DNA from: Novosphingobium sp. MD-1
GTDB taxonomy: Bacteria; Pseudomonadota; Alphaproteobacteria; Sphingomonadales; Sphingomonadaceae
Assembly (NCBI RefSeq): GCF_001014975.1
Contig: NZ_BBXA01000030.1
Span: 203,501 to 267,500, forward strand
Length of the DNA: 64,000 nucleotides
Reading direction: 5' to 3'
Below are positions 42,613-50,746 of this stretch, piece by piece. Every line of letters starts with the position of its first letter. Position 1 is the stretch's first letter. The notes under the pieces are model-generated. The model was not told the DNA's origin, searched no databases, and saw nothing but the letters and a program-made list of their open reading frames with translations. The translations under genes and the position numbers were made by a program.

Positions 42613-43482
42613 ATGGCAGATCAAATCACGTCCCGCGCAGGGGGCGACAACCGGTATCACGGCAGCTTTCCGCAACCTGGGCAACCGATTTTCCGCGGTT
42701 TCAACCGGCTGGGATTGTGGACCCTCTATATGAAGGAGGTGCGGCGGTTCTTCAAGGTGCAGACCCAGACGATCTGGGCGCCGGCCGTCACCACCTTGTT
42801 GTATCTGGCGATCTTCACGCTCGCGCTTGGCGGTGGAGGGCGCGTGGTGCTGGGCGTGCCGTTCGCCAGCTTCGTGGCGCCGGGCCTGATCGCCATGGGC
42901 ATGATCAACAATGCCTTCGCCAATTCGAGCTTCAGCTTCCTTGCCGGCAAGATCCAGGGCACGATCATCGACTATCTGATGCCGCCGGTTTCCGAAGGAG
43001 AACTGCTGCTGGCGCTGGTCGGCGCGGCGGTTACGCGCGCCGTCCTGGTCGGCCTTGCCGTGACGGCGGCGATGATGCTGTGGCCGGGCGTGCATCTGGA
43101 GGCAAAGCACCCTTGGGCGATCGTGTGGTTCGGGCTGATGGGCGCAACGCTGCTGGCGCTCATCGGCGTGCTGACCTCGATGTGGGCGGAAAAGTTCGAT
43201 CACAACGCGGCGGTCACCAATTTCATCATTACGCCGATGTCGATGCTTTCGGGCACGTTCTACGTGATCGATCGGCTGGCCCCCGCGTTCCAGGCGATCA
43301 GCCGGGTCAATCCGATATTCTATGTGATTTCCGGTTTCCGCTTCGGCTTTCTCGGGGCAAGCGACATTGGCGACAGCAACCTTGCCGTGTTGCACGGCGC
43401 GATCGGCCTGGGCGTGCTGAACGTAGCGCTGGCGGGCGTCACGTATGCGCTGTTGCGGTCAGGCTGGAAGCTGAAAAGCTGA
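42613..43482 (+). CDS. ABC-2 type transporter permease
   Basis: Membrane subunit of an ABC-2 exporter. The 289-aa protein has six predicted helices, the first around LWAPAV-like residues 45-70, and the ABC-2 signature region near SMLSGTFYVIDRLAPAFQAISRVNPIFYVISGFRFGFLG. It resembles the YadH/NodJ-like permease family. No ATPase gene is adjacent, so the partner must be encoded elsewhere. I start at ATG 42613; an upstream in-frame start at 42553 adds residues without homology. Confidence 0.87.
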   Translation: MADQITSRAGGDNRYHGSFPQPGQPIFRGFNRLGLWTLYMKEVRRFFKVQTQTIWAPAVTTLLYLAIFTLALGGGGRVVLGVPFASFVAPGLIAMGMINNAFANSSFSFLAGKIQGTIIDYLMPPVSEGELLLALVGAAVTRAVLVGLAVTAAMMLWPGVHLEAKHPWAIVWFGLMGATLLALIGVLTSMWAEKFDHNAAVTNFIITPMSMLSGTFYVIDRLAPAFQAISRVNPIFYVISGFRFGFLGASDIGDSNLAVLHGAIGLGVLNVALAGVTYALLRSGWKLKS

Positions 43483-43497
43483 CGTCGACGGGGGAAC

Positions 43498-43526
43498 GCG
43501 GGCGAGGCGCCGATGCGCCAGCCCGC
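43498..43526. terminator. GC-rich hairpin between convergent genes
   Basis: Two-tier stem GCGGGC/GCCCGC enclosing GGCGC-CGAT-GCGCC, placed between the convergent ABC permease and hspQ genes. It has no T-tract, so factor-independent termination is uncertain. Confidence 0.4.
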
Positions 43527-43540
43527 CCCCGCCGATCCAC

Positions 43541-43945
43541 TTAGTGGGAAAGGCTCCGGCGCAGGCGATAGCGGCCGTTGCGATAGCCATCGAACATCTC
43601 GTCGAGCGAAGGGTGCTCCACCGGTCCGGTGTCGGGATCGGCCATCAGGTTCTGCTGGCTGACATAGGCCACGTAACTGCTCTCCTCGTTTTCGGCGAGG
43701 AGATGGTAAAAAGGCTGGTCGCGCGGCGGGCGCATGTCGGCCGGGATGGATTCATACCATTCGTCGCTGTTGGCGAAGACCGGGTCGATATCGAAGATCA
43801 CGCCACGGAAATCGAACAGCCGGTGCTTCACGACATCACCGATCGCGAAGCGCGCCGTGGCGACGTGAGGTGCCGAAACATGCCGACCGGCCTGCTGCGA
43901 AAAGTAGCGGGCCTGATCCGTGTCCATGGAGGGAATATGGGGCAT
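43541..43945 (-). CDS. hspQ: Heat shock protein HspQ (YccV-like)
   Basis: Small protein of the HspQ/YccV family, known in E. coli to bind hemimethylated DNA and to act as a Lon specificity factor. The core FAIGDVVKHRLFDFRGVIFDIDPVFANSDEWYESIP and PFYHLLAENEESSYVAYVSQQNLMADPDTGPVEHPSLDEMFDGY is complete. The start is uncertain: ATGs at 43945, 43927 and 43996 are all weakly supported; I give the middle-length form (134 aa). Confidence 0.9.
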   Translation of the reverse strand: MPHIPSMDTDQARYFSQQAGRHVSAPHVATARFAIGDVVKHRLFDFRGVIFDIDPVFANSDEWYESIPADMRPPRDQPFYHLLAENEESSYVAYVSQQNLMADPDTGPVEHPSLDEMFDGYRNGRYRLRRSLSH

Positions 43946-44090
43946 GGCAGCAATATAGGGCGCGGCGCAGGGCGAAACAAGCGAGCCCTTGTGCATTGCG
44001 TCATCTTTCTGCTTGGCAAGCCCCAATCCATGCGCTAACGGCGCGCTTCCTCGACCGGACGGCTTTCTAAACCGTCCCTTGGCGCTTCAT

Positions 44091-44181
<91 letters not shown>

Positions 44182-44248
44182 CCACCTGTCTACAAGCTTC
44201 CGCTAAACCCCAGAAAATGTTGATTTTCGGCGCTTTTTGAGCTATACA

Positions 44249-44263
44249 GTTCCCTGTTTGTTC
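44249..44263 (+). promoter_or_regulatory. LexA (SOS) box upstream of the integrase
   Basis: GTTC-CCTGTTT-GTTC is an exact match to the alphaproteobacterial LexA direct repeat. It lies 73 bp before the integrase ATG and within a possible promoter (TTGAGC at 44237, TTCTAA at about 44261). If real, DNA damage would switch on island excision. About two chance matches are expected in 64 kb, so the location is the evidence. Confidence 0.55.
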
Positions 44264-44336
44264 TAATGCTTCCGTATGCCTCCAGAGAGAAATGGGGGCA
44301 TTTTGGGGGCAGCGAAAATCAGATTTGGGGGCATCC

Positions 44337-45626
44337 ATGCTCAACGATATGGCAGTTCGCAACGCGAAGCCTAAAGACCGTGATTACAAGCTTGCGGATT
44401 CGGAGGGGCTCTACCTTTTCGTATCGAAATCGGGCCACAAAAGTTGGCGTTTGAAGTATCGTTTTGCGGGCAAAGAGCGGCGATTGGTATTTGGCCCTTA
44501 TCCAGAGGTCACTTTAGCCCAGGCGCGAGATCGCAAAGCTGACGCTAGAAAGCTTCTCAGAGAAGGCAGAGACCCGGGTCTGGAAGCGAAAAAGCAAGCT
44601 CTTCGAAATGCGGCAGCAGCGGCGAACACATTTGAGGCGATGGCGCGAACGTGGTTTGGGTTGCAGGAGAAGCGCTGGACAGCAGTACATGCCAAGGATG
44701 TCATCACCAGCCTTGAAAAGGAGGTGTTCCCGTGGCTCGGCAATGTACCCGTCACGCAGATCGATGAACCGCTTGTACTCGCAGTACTTCGAAAAATTGA
44801 AAAGCGTGGCGCAATCGAGACTGCACATCGCGTGAGGCAGCGCATGTCCGCTGTTTTCGTTCACTCGATTGCGGAGGGAGCCTCCAATCGCGACCCGGCC
44901 GCGATTGTTGCCAAAGCGTTGAAGCCAGTGCCACGATCGCGGAAGCGGCCTGCTCTCTTAACTCTCGCCGAGCTTCATGATATGATCCGGAAGACAGAGG
45001 TAGAGCCTGCCTCGCCGCTCACGAAGCTTGCATCGCGCTTTCTTGCCCTCACGGCGCAAAGACCTGGCATGATCCGCAGCATGCCTTGGTCCGAGCTTGA
45101 AGGCATTGACTGGTACGATGCAGAGACAGTTCACCCGGACGCAATTTGGCGCGTCCCGGCAGCACGGATGAAGCTGGTTACCGAGCTAAAGGGGGACATG
45201 GCATATGATCATATCGTTCCTCTCGGAAAAGCAGCGGTAGCGGTCCTTCAGGCAGCTCATTCTGTTTCGGGTGACGGACCACTGGTTTTTCCGACCAACC
45301 GGAATACCCGTAAACCTATGAGTGAAAACACCCTCAGCTACTTCTACAATCGCTGCGGGTACCAAGGCCGCCACGTGCCGCACGGATGGCGCGCATCCTT
45401 CTCGACCATCATGAACGAATGGGCAGAGAGGAACGGTACGCCTGCCGATCGACATGTCATCGATCTCATGCTTGCTCATGTGCCGGACGGTGTGTCCGGC
45501 TCCGAAAGTGTCTATAACCGAGCCGGGTATCTGAGCAGGCGACGAGAGATTGCCGAAGCATGGTCAGAAATGCTCATTAACGATTTTTGTCATCCTTCGA
45601 AGTTGCTCGCATATCCATCTCGGTGA
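44337..45626 (+). CDS. int: P4-type tyrosine integrase
   Basis: Site-specific recombinase predicted to integrate and excise the island at tRNA-Ser. The 429-aa protein starts with the DUF4102 arm-binding domain (LNDMAVRNAKPKDRDYKLADSEGLYLFVSKSGHKSWRLKYRFAGKERRLVFGPYP), followed by a core-binding SAM-like region and the catalytic domain with LTAQRPGMIRSMPWSEL (first Arg), VPHGWRASFST (His-x-x-Arg) and the late Tyr region SVYNRAGYLSRRREI. ATG 44337 follows TTGGGGGCATCC. Its base composition is visibly less GC-rich than the core genes on its left, as expected for acquired DNA. Confidence 0.95.
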   Translation: MLNDMAVRNAKPKDRDYKLADSEGLYLFVSKSGHKSWRLKYRFAGKERRLVFGPYPEVTLAQARDRKADARKLLREGRDPGLEAKKQALRNAAAAANTFEAMARTWFGLQEKRWTAVHAKDVITSLEKEVFPWLGNVPVTQIDEPLVLAVLRKIEKRGAIETAHRVRQRMSAVFVHSIAEGASNRDPAAIVAKALKPVPRSRKRPALLTLAELHDMIRKTEVEPASPLTKLASRFLALTAQRPGMIRSMPWSELEGIDWYDAETVHPDAIWRVPAARMKLVTELKGDMAYDHIVPLGKAAVAVLQAAHSVSGDGPLVFPTNRNTRKPMSENTLSYFYNRCGYQGRHVPHGWRASFSTIMNEWAERNGTPADRHVIDLMLAHVPDGVSGSESVYNRAGYLSRRREIAEAWSEMLINDFCHPSKLLAYPSR

Positions 45627-45699
45627 CAAATGTGCGACCTGGATGGCGTTTGGTGCGTATTGTCTAAAGCGCTGTTTTTTTAGCGCGTAGGCCTGCAGG

Positions 45700-45951
45700 T
45701 CAGGAAACTTCTTCTTGCGGGCCGATCCAATCAACGCGCAAGCGATCTAGACCGAAGATCTGCCCTTCGACGATCACCCTGAGATTTGCTGCGAAGTCCT
45801 GTTCGTGCTCGTGATCTAGGACCCAGATGGCATCGTCGTCCGTCTTCAATAGCCAGCCACGACGACTCTCTAGCAAAATTCCTGATGCTCTAAGCCGTCG
45901 TGTCACCGTACTCTCCCGGCGCGCGAGTGGGCGCTTGCGCACTACGTCCAT
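45700..45951 (-). CDS. Small DUF5818-like protein
   Basis: An 83-aa protein whose middle part (RLRASGILLESRRGWLLKTDDDAIWVLDHEHEQDF... VIVEGQIFGLDRLRVDWIGP) follows the pattern I know from sphingomonad DUF5818 proteins, a beta-rich OB-like domain of unknown role. I start at ATG 45951; a TTG at 45960 is possible. The IS66 element inserted 57 bp upstream, so its native promoter may be lost. It faces away from the integrase. Confidence 0.6.
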   Translation of the reverse strand: MDVVRKRPLARRESTVTRRLRASGILLESRRGWLLKTDDDAIWVLDHEHEQDFAANLRVIVEGQIFGLDRLRVDWIGPQEEVS

Positions 45952-45999
45952 GCAAACCAAACCCTAGTGTCCGCGTGTACCAATCGAACGCTCTGTGGG

Positions 46000-46007
46000 C
46001 ATCTATC
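46000..46007. repeat. IS66 target site duplication, left copy
   Basis: CATCTATC directly before the left inverted repeat, identical to 48413-48420. An 8-bp duplication is the known mark of IS66 transposition. Confidence 0.93.
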
Positions 46008-46065
46008 GTAAGCGGTGTTCGGGCGCCACCTTGCCTGTTTCGGGTGCTGTGGGTGAAGTGCGGGG

Positions 46066-46488
46066 ATGGACGAGACCCGCCTTACGACCGCATTGGACAC
46101 CAACATTGGAGTGCCTCTGAAGCCTGGTGGGCGCGTCGAGGTCCTTGGCCGTCTGTCAGGCCGGCGCCGCGTCTGGACGCTTGAGCAGAAGCTGGAGCTG
46201 GTCGCGGAGATGGAGCGCAGCGATAACGTCGCGGCCTTTGCTCGTGAGCGAGAGATCAGCACGGCGCTGCTGTACACGTGGCGCAGGGAGCTGCGTTACG
46301 CCATGGAGGCCGCCAAGCTTCCCCCACGAGACGAGCCCATGTTTGTGCCGGTCGTGGGTGGATCGCAGCCGAACTCGAGCGATAGCATTGAGGTCGAAGT
46401 TGGTGGCGCCGTGGTTCGGATCAGCCAAGCGGCCCGGGCCGATCTTGTCGTGGCGATCATTCAAGCTCTGCAGGCTGGTGCCGCCTGA
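46066..46488 (+). CDS. tnpA: IS66 accessory transposition protein TnpA
   Basis: First IS66 gene; a 140-aa protein with a helix-turn-helix of the transposase-8/InsN type (RRRVWTLEQKLELVAEMERSDNVAAFAREREISTALLYTWRREL). It is predicted to bind the element ends. It overlaps tnpB by one base (TGATG). Confidence 0.93.
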   Translation: MDETRLTTALDTNIGVPLKPGGRVEVLGRLSGRRRVWTLEQKLELVAEMERSDNVAAFAREREISTALLYTWRRELRYAMEAAKLPPRDEPMFVPVVGGSQPNSSDSIEVEVGGAVVRISQAARADLVVAIIQALQAGAA

Positions 46489-46844
46489 TGATAGGGATCG
46501 GCCCGGGTGCGAGGGTGATGGTGGCAACCCGCCCAGTGGATTTCCGCAAGGGCCCCGACGCGCTGGCGGCGCTGGTCGGTGCGGAGTACAGCGGCGATCC
46601 CTATTCCGGCGTGATCTACGTGTTCCGGGCCAAGCGCAGCGACCGGATCAAGCTCGTCTGGTGGGACGGCACGGGACTGTGCCTGATGGCCAAGAAGCTG
46701 GAGTCCGGCGGGTTCAAGTGGCCGGCAATCCAGGACGGCGTGATGCGGCTGACAGCGGCGCAGCTGGGTGCCTTACTGGAGGGTCTGGACTGGCGCCGGG
46801 TGCATGGCGGACGCCGCCCAATCGCCCCGCAGATTGCCGGTTGA
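46488..46844 (+). CDS. tnpB: IS66 accessory protein TnpB (Orf2)
   Basis: A 118-aa IS66 Orf2 protein with the family blocks VMVATRPVDFRKGPDALAALV, GVIYVFRAKRSDRIKLVWWDGTGLCLMAKKLE and a C-terminal LGALLEGLDW. It is required with TnpA and TnpC for transposition in studied IS66 elements. Confidence 0.96.
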   Translation: MIGIGPGARVMVATRPVDFRKGPDALAALVGAEYSGDPYSGVIYVFRAKRSDRIKLVWWDGTGLCLMAKKLESGGFKWPAIQDGVMRLTAAQLGALLEGLDWRRVHGGRRPIAPQIAG

Positions 46845-46875
46845 CGGGGGTTCCGCCTCCTGATTCACTGCCTCC

Positions 46876-48399
46876 ATGCTCATGGAAGCGGACCTCCCCA
46901 CCGACGTCGAAGCGCTCCGTGCGCTCGTCCTCGAACAGGCCCGCGAGCTTGATGCACTGAAGGTTTTCCAGGCCGAGGTCGAACGCCTGAAGGCGATCAT
47001 CGAGGCCCTGCAGCGGCACCGCTTCGGCCGCCGTTCCGAGCAACTCGACCCCGATCAGTTCGAGCTTGCCCTTGAGGAGGTCGAGACGGCCTTGGCCGAG
47101 GCCCAGCACGCCGTGGATAAGGCAAGCCGGGCCTCGGCGGATCGCCCGCGCAAGGCCAACCGCGGCTCGCTGCCTGCTCACCTGGAGCGGATTGAACAGG
47201 TTGTCGATGTCGAAGACAAGGCCTGCCCGTGCTGTGGTGGCGCCCTCCACCAGATCGGTGAGGACGTGGCCGAGCGTCTCGACGTGGTGCCGACCACCTT
47301 CCGGGTGCTGGTGACGCGCCGCCCGCGCTATGGCTGCCGTTCGTGCGAGGGCGCGATCGTCCAGGCAGCGGCCCCGGCGCGGATCGTCGAGGGCGGTATC
47401 CCCACCGAGGCGCTGATCGCGCAGGTGCTCGTCGCCAAGTACGCCGATCACTTGCCGCTATACCGTCAGGCCCAGATTTACGCCCGCCTGGGTATCCAGC
47501 TCGACCGCTCGACCCTGGCGGACTGGGTCGGCCGGGCAGCCTGGTATCTGCGCCCCTTGCGCGATCACATTCTCGAGCGATTGCGACGATCCGAGCGGTT
47601 GTTCGCCGACGAGACCACGGCGCCGGTGCTTGACCCCGGGCGCGGGCGGACGAAGACGGGCCAGCTCTGGGCCTATGCCCGCGACGATCGACCATGGGGC
47701 GGCGAAGATCCGCCGATGGTGGCCTATGTCTATGCCGCTGACCGCAAGGGCGAGCGCGCAGAAGCGCATCTGGGTGACTTCGCCGGCATCCTGCAGGTCG
47801 ATGGCTTTAGCGGCTATGCCGCCCTGGCCAAGCGTCGCCAGCAGGTGGGCCTGGCCTTCTGCTGGGCACACGTGAGGCGCAAGTTCTACGAGCTGGCTGA
47901 CAGCTCCCCGGTCGCAACCGAGGTGCTACGCCGGATCGCCATGCTCTATGCGATCGAGGAGCAGGTTCGTGGCACCTCGGCGGAGCAGCGCCGCGCTGTC
48001 CGCGCCGAACAGGCCCGCGTCATCGTCGATGACCTGCATATCTACCTCGAGGCGCGGCTCCGTCAGGTCAGCGCCAAGAGCAAGCTTGCCGATGCGATCC
48101 GCTACGCGCTGACCCGCTGGGCCGGGCTGTCGCTGTTCCTCGACGACGGCCGTGTCGAGCTGGATTCCAATACCGTCGAGCGATCAATCCGGCCGCTGGC
48201 CCTCAATCGCAAGAACGCGCTCTTCGCCGGCTCTGACGAGGGCGGCGACAACTGGGCGGTGATCGCCACGCTGATCGAGAACTGCAAAATCCACGGCATC
48301 AACCCGCATGCCTGGCTGGCCGAGGCACTCTCCAGGCTCGCCGGTGGTCACCCGGCCAACGCCGTCGGTGAGCTCATGCCCTGGACCACCGTGGCCTGA
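46876..48399 (+). CDS. tnpC: IS66 transposase TnpC
   Basis: DDE transposase, 507 aa. An N-terminal leucine-zipper-like helix (ALRALVLEQARELDALKVFQAEVERLKAIIEALQR), the zinc-finger region CPCCGGALHQIGED, the catalytic core from LYRQAQIYARLGIQLDRSTLADW through LFADETTAPVLDPGRGRTKTGQLW, and the C-terminal DSNTVERSIRPLALNRKNALFAGSDEGG with the last acidic residue are all intact. Confidence 0.97.
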   Translation: MLMEADLPTDVEALRALVLEQARELDALKVFQAEVERLKAIIEALQRHRFGRRSEQLDPDQFELALEEVETALAEAQHAVDKASRASADRPRKANRGSLPAHLERIEQVVDVEDKACPCCGGALHQIGEDVAERLDVVPTTFRVLVTRRPRYGCRSCEGAIVQAAAPARIVEGGIPTEALIAQVLVAKYADHLPLYRQAQIYARLGIQLDRSTLADWVGRAAWYLRPLRDHILERLRRSERLFADETTAPVLDPGRGRTKTGQLWAYARDDRPWGGEDPPMVAYVYAADRKGERAEAHLGDFAGILQVDGFSGYAALAKRRQQVGLAFCWAHVRRKFYELADSSPVATEVLRRIAMLYAIEEQVRGTSAEQRRAVRAEQARVIVDDLHIYLEARLRQVSAKSKLADAIRYALTRWAGLSLFLDDGRVELDSNTVERSIRPLALNRKNALFAGSDEGGDNWAVIATLIENCKIHGINPHAWLAEALSRLAGGHPANAVGELMPWTTVA

Positions 48400-48412
48400 G
48401 GACAGCGCTTAC

Positions 48413-48420
48413 CATCTATC
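48413..48420. repeat. IS66 target site duplication, right copy
   Basis: CATCTATC directly after the right inverted repeat, identical to 46000-46007. Confidence 0.93.
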
Positions 48421-48837
48421 CGGCTTAGGCGTGGAATGTAAGACGCAGGAGCCAGATGGACAGTCGCAAACTGATCTGGCCTTGGTTTCGGTTAGAGAGA
48501 TTGCGCCAAGACCGCTGAGACAAAGGGGCGTCACGCTATCGGCCCTCCGACAATTAGCGATTGTTGTTCCGGCAACGTCAACAACATCGTCCACGCTCCT
48601 CCGTCACTAACCCTGCCAAAAGAGTTTGCAGCCGATTTCGTCCAACGGCGACACCGCTGGAGGGCGCAACGCTACCGTATCCAATGTCATCCCAACAGAA
48701 GCTTTGTCGTTGCAATCGAAACCGCACTGTCATAGTTTTCAAAGGCGTAGCGTAGATGTGCTGCGTCGAGGCCTGAGAACCTTGCTCTGGTAGCTTTCCC
48801 GTTTCTGCCGTCGCATACGGCCGGATCGCCTTTGTCC
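48421..48837. other. Non-coding stretch between IS66 and the sigma factor gene
   Basis: About 420 bp without a gene that I can support. Short open frames on both strands have no start context or recognisable sequence. It probably holds the promoter of the sigma factor gene. Confidence 0.6.
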
Positions 48838-49494
48838 ATGTCCAAGCCCTTCGGGGCCAAAGGCAAAGGCGCATGTCTCCAGACGTGTTCTCAGGATCCG
48901 GCCAACCACCGGAATGCCTCGCAGGCTGGGGCTTGGCGATTGACGAATCCTTTTGCAGCACAGGCAGGCCATGACAGCCATAGTCAGAACACCGCACAAG
49001 CGCATCCACCCGACGTGGCGGCGATCGAGGCGGAATACCGCCACTCGTGCCCCGCACTGCTCCGTAAACTTGCTCGAAAGACCGGAATGACCTTGGCCGA
49101 AGATCTCGTCCAGCAGGTGTTCGTGCGGCTCATGGCGAACCGTCAGCGCCAGATCGAGAATCTGTCCGGGTACGTACGGGTTGCCGCAGACAATGCGCGC
49201 AAGGACCTGGTCAGGCAGGAGTTGCGTCAGCACCAGTACAGCCATGAGCCGTTCGAGGATATCCATCCTGGATGTGATCTCCAATCGCAACTCGAAGCGC
49301 GCGATCGCCTCGCCCGGCTAGAGCAGGCACTCTCCCGTCTCAAGCCGCTCACGCGAAACATCTTCCTTGCCCGTCGGCTCGATGGCTATAGCTATGCCGA
49401 GATCGCAGAACAGACGGGGTTGAGCGTGCGGGGCGTGGAGAAACAGATGAGCCGGGCGCTCAAGGCCCTGGCGCGGCATCTCGCCGAGGATTGA
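48838..49494 (+). CDS. ECF sigma factor, FecI type
   Basis: Alternative sigma factor of the iron-citrate/FecI class. Region 2 is seen in LLRKLARKTGMTLAEDLVQQVFVRLMANRQRQIENLSGYVRVAADNARKDLVRQ and region 4 in LSRLKPLTRNIFLARRLDGYSYAEIAEQTGLSVRGVEKQMSRALKAL. It is followed 6 bp later by a FecR-type anti-sigma factor and then by a TonB receptor with an STN domain. Such triplets accompany lasso peptide isopeptidase genes in other alphaproteobacteria. The N-terminal 55 residues look unstructured, so the true start may be a GTG near 49016. Confidence 0.9.
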   Translation: MSKPFGAKGKGACLQTCSQDPANHRNASQAGAWRLTNPFAAQAGHDSHSQNTAQAHPPDVAAIEAEYRHSCPALLRKLARKTGMTLAEDLVQQVFVRLMANRQRQIENLSGYVRVAADNARKDLVRQELRQHQYSHEPFEDIHPGCDLQSQLEARDRLARLEQALSRLKPLTRNIFLARRLDGYSYAEIAEQTGLSVRGVEKQMSRALKALARHLAED

Positions 49495-49500
49495 CCGCGC

Positions 49501-50463
49501 GTGAAGAGGCAACCCATTCCCGGCAAGATCCGCGATGAAGCGGCAGAGTGGCTGGCGCGCAACGAGAACGCCGGTCAAGCGCGTGCGCCCGGCTTTCAGA
49601 CCTGGCTTGCCAGCGATCTGCGACATCGTCTCGCGTATGCCGAAGTGGAGCGCGCGTGGCGCGATAGCCTGGCGCTCGATCAGAGCCCCCTTGGCCAGCA
49701 GCGCAAGCTGACCCGTGCACCGTTGCACCTGCAACGCAGCACACAGCTTGCCGCCGTCGGCGCGTGCCTGTTGCTTGGCATGGGATTGCTGACAATGCGG
49801 TTTTCAGGGGACCACCCGGTAATCGGCGTTGGAACCACCGTTGAGGCCAGGACATACACTACGGCCACAGGTGAAACACGGACATGGCAGCTTGTCGATG
49901 GAAGCTCCCTGACACTCAACGGGCCAAGCAAGGCACGAACCAACATCACTCCCGCTAACCGCCTGGTTACGATTGATGCCGGTCGCGTTCGTATCCGTGT
50001 GGCCCGGCGCGGCACGGATGCGATGCAGATCATGAGTGCAGGCACCAGGATCGACAGTGCTGCAGGCACGGTGGAAATTGCGCTCGCCGCAAATGGTCTG
50101 CGCGTCGAGGTCGTAGATGGCCAAGTGCAGGTGCAGAACACCGATGGCGCTCGGCACACCCTTGGTCGCGGGGCGCACATGATCGAAGCCGGGCCATCCG
50201 GGACCGAGCATCGCTCCGAGCGAAGCTCTTCTGCACAACCTCCAATGACCACCGGTGACCGCATATCCCTGGGAGAGGCGGTCAGCCTGCTCAACGCGCG
50301 CAATGCTGTTCAGCTTCGCCTCGCAAGTCCTGCACTGGCCAACAGGACTCTGGCAGGTGCCATCCGCCTCGACGATCCGGTAGGCTTTGCGAGCATTCTC
50401 GAGGCCCTGGGCGGAATCAGGGTGACGCAGCACCCCGGCATGCTGGTGATCGACACGGCCTGA
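49501..50463 (+). CDS. FecR-type membrane anti-sigma factor
   Basis: Relays the state of the outer-membrane receptor to the sigma factor. The 320-aa protein has a cytoplasmic N-terminal FecR domain (IRDEAAEWLARNENAGQARAPGFQTWLASDLRHRLAYAEVERAW), one membrane segment (about residues 82-98, LAAVGACLLLGMGLLTM), a periplasmic FecR core (TATGETRTWQLVDGSSLTLNGPSKARTNITPANRLVTIDAGRVRIRV) and a C-terminal receptor-contact domain. The start is GTG 49501, 6 bp after the sigma factor stop. Confidence 0.9.
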   Translation: MKRQPIPGKIRDEAAEWLARNENAGQARAPGFQTWLASDLRHRLAYAEVERAWRDSLALDQSPLGQQRKLTRAPLHLQRSTQLAAVGACLLLGMGLLTMRFSGDHPVIGVGTTVEARTYTTATGETRTWQLVDGSSLTLNGPSKARTNITPANRLVTIDAGRVRIRVARRGTDAMQIMSAGTRIDSAAGTVEIALAANGLRVEVVDGQVQVQNTDGARHTLGRGAHMIEAGPSGTEHRSERSSSAQPPMTTGDRISLGEAVSLLNARNAVQLRLASPALANRTLAGAIRLDDPVGFASILEALGGIRVTQHPGMLVIDTA

Positions 50464-50746
50464 AGCTTCCTGCCCCCTCGCGGACCGTGTGAAAGATCCG
50501 CGTGCCGTCCGACCGGCGGCTCCTCTGGATGCAAGAGACCTCATTCGCTTCCCGGACAGAGGAAAGGCGGCGGTGGATCGGTGCGCGCTGACGGCTCGGC
50601 ATGATCTCCACAGTCACGGGGTGACCGGCTGACCGGCTGCGGGCCGTCCGCGACGATGCCCGCCGAAAAGAATTCTGGCGGGTGTTCTCGCGCGACGTCG
50701 TCCCAACCGATGCGCGTCCCCTGAGATGGACGCGAGGGAGGCAATC

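Larger units (their letters stand above)
46008..48412 (+). mobile_element. Complete IS66-family insertion sequence
   Basis: A 2405-bp element. Left end GTAAGCGGTGTTCGG (46008 on) and right end, read inward, GTAAGCGCTGTCCTC form the terminal inverted repeats, with the GTAAGCG tip typical of IS66. The three genes tnpA, tnpB and tnpC are intact and in the usual order, and an 8-bp direct repeat CATCTATC flanks the element. The insertion is probably recent. It landed in non-coding DNA between the DUF5818-like gene and the sigma factor. Confidence 0.95.

Noticed and set aside
45660..45700. AGCGC/GCGCT arms around a T-run as a terminator after the integrase
   Set aside because: The T-run forms the loop and does not follow the stem, so it lacks the form of an intrinsic terminator.
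48409..48755. Short open frames after the IS66 element
   Set aside because: They lack start context and recognisable sequence, and one ends inside the IS right repeat; joining across the insertion gives no sensible protein.
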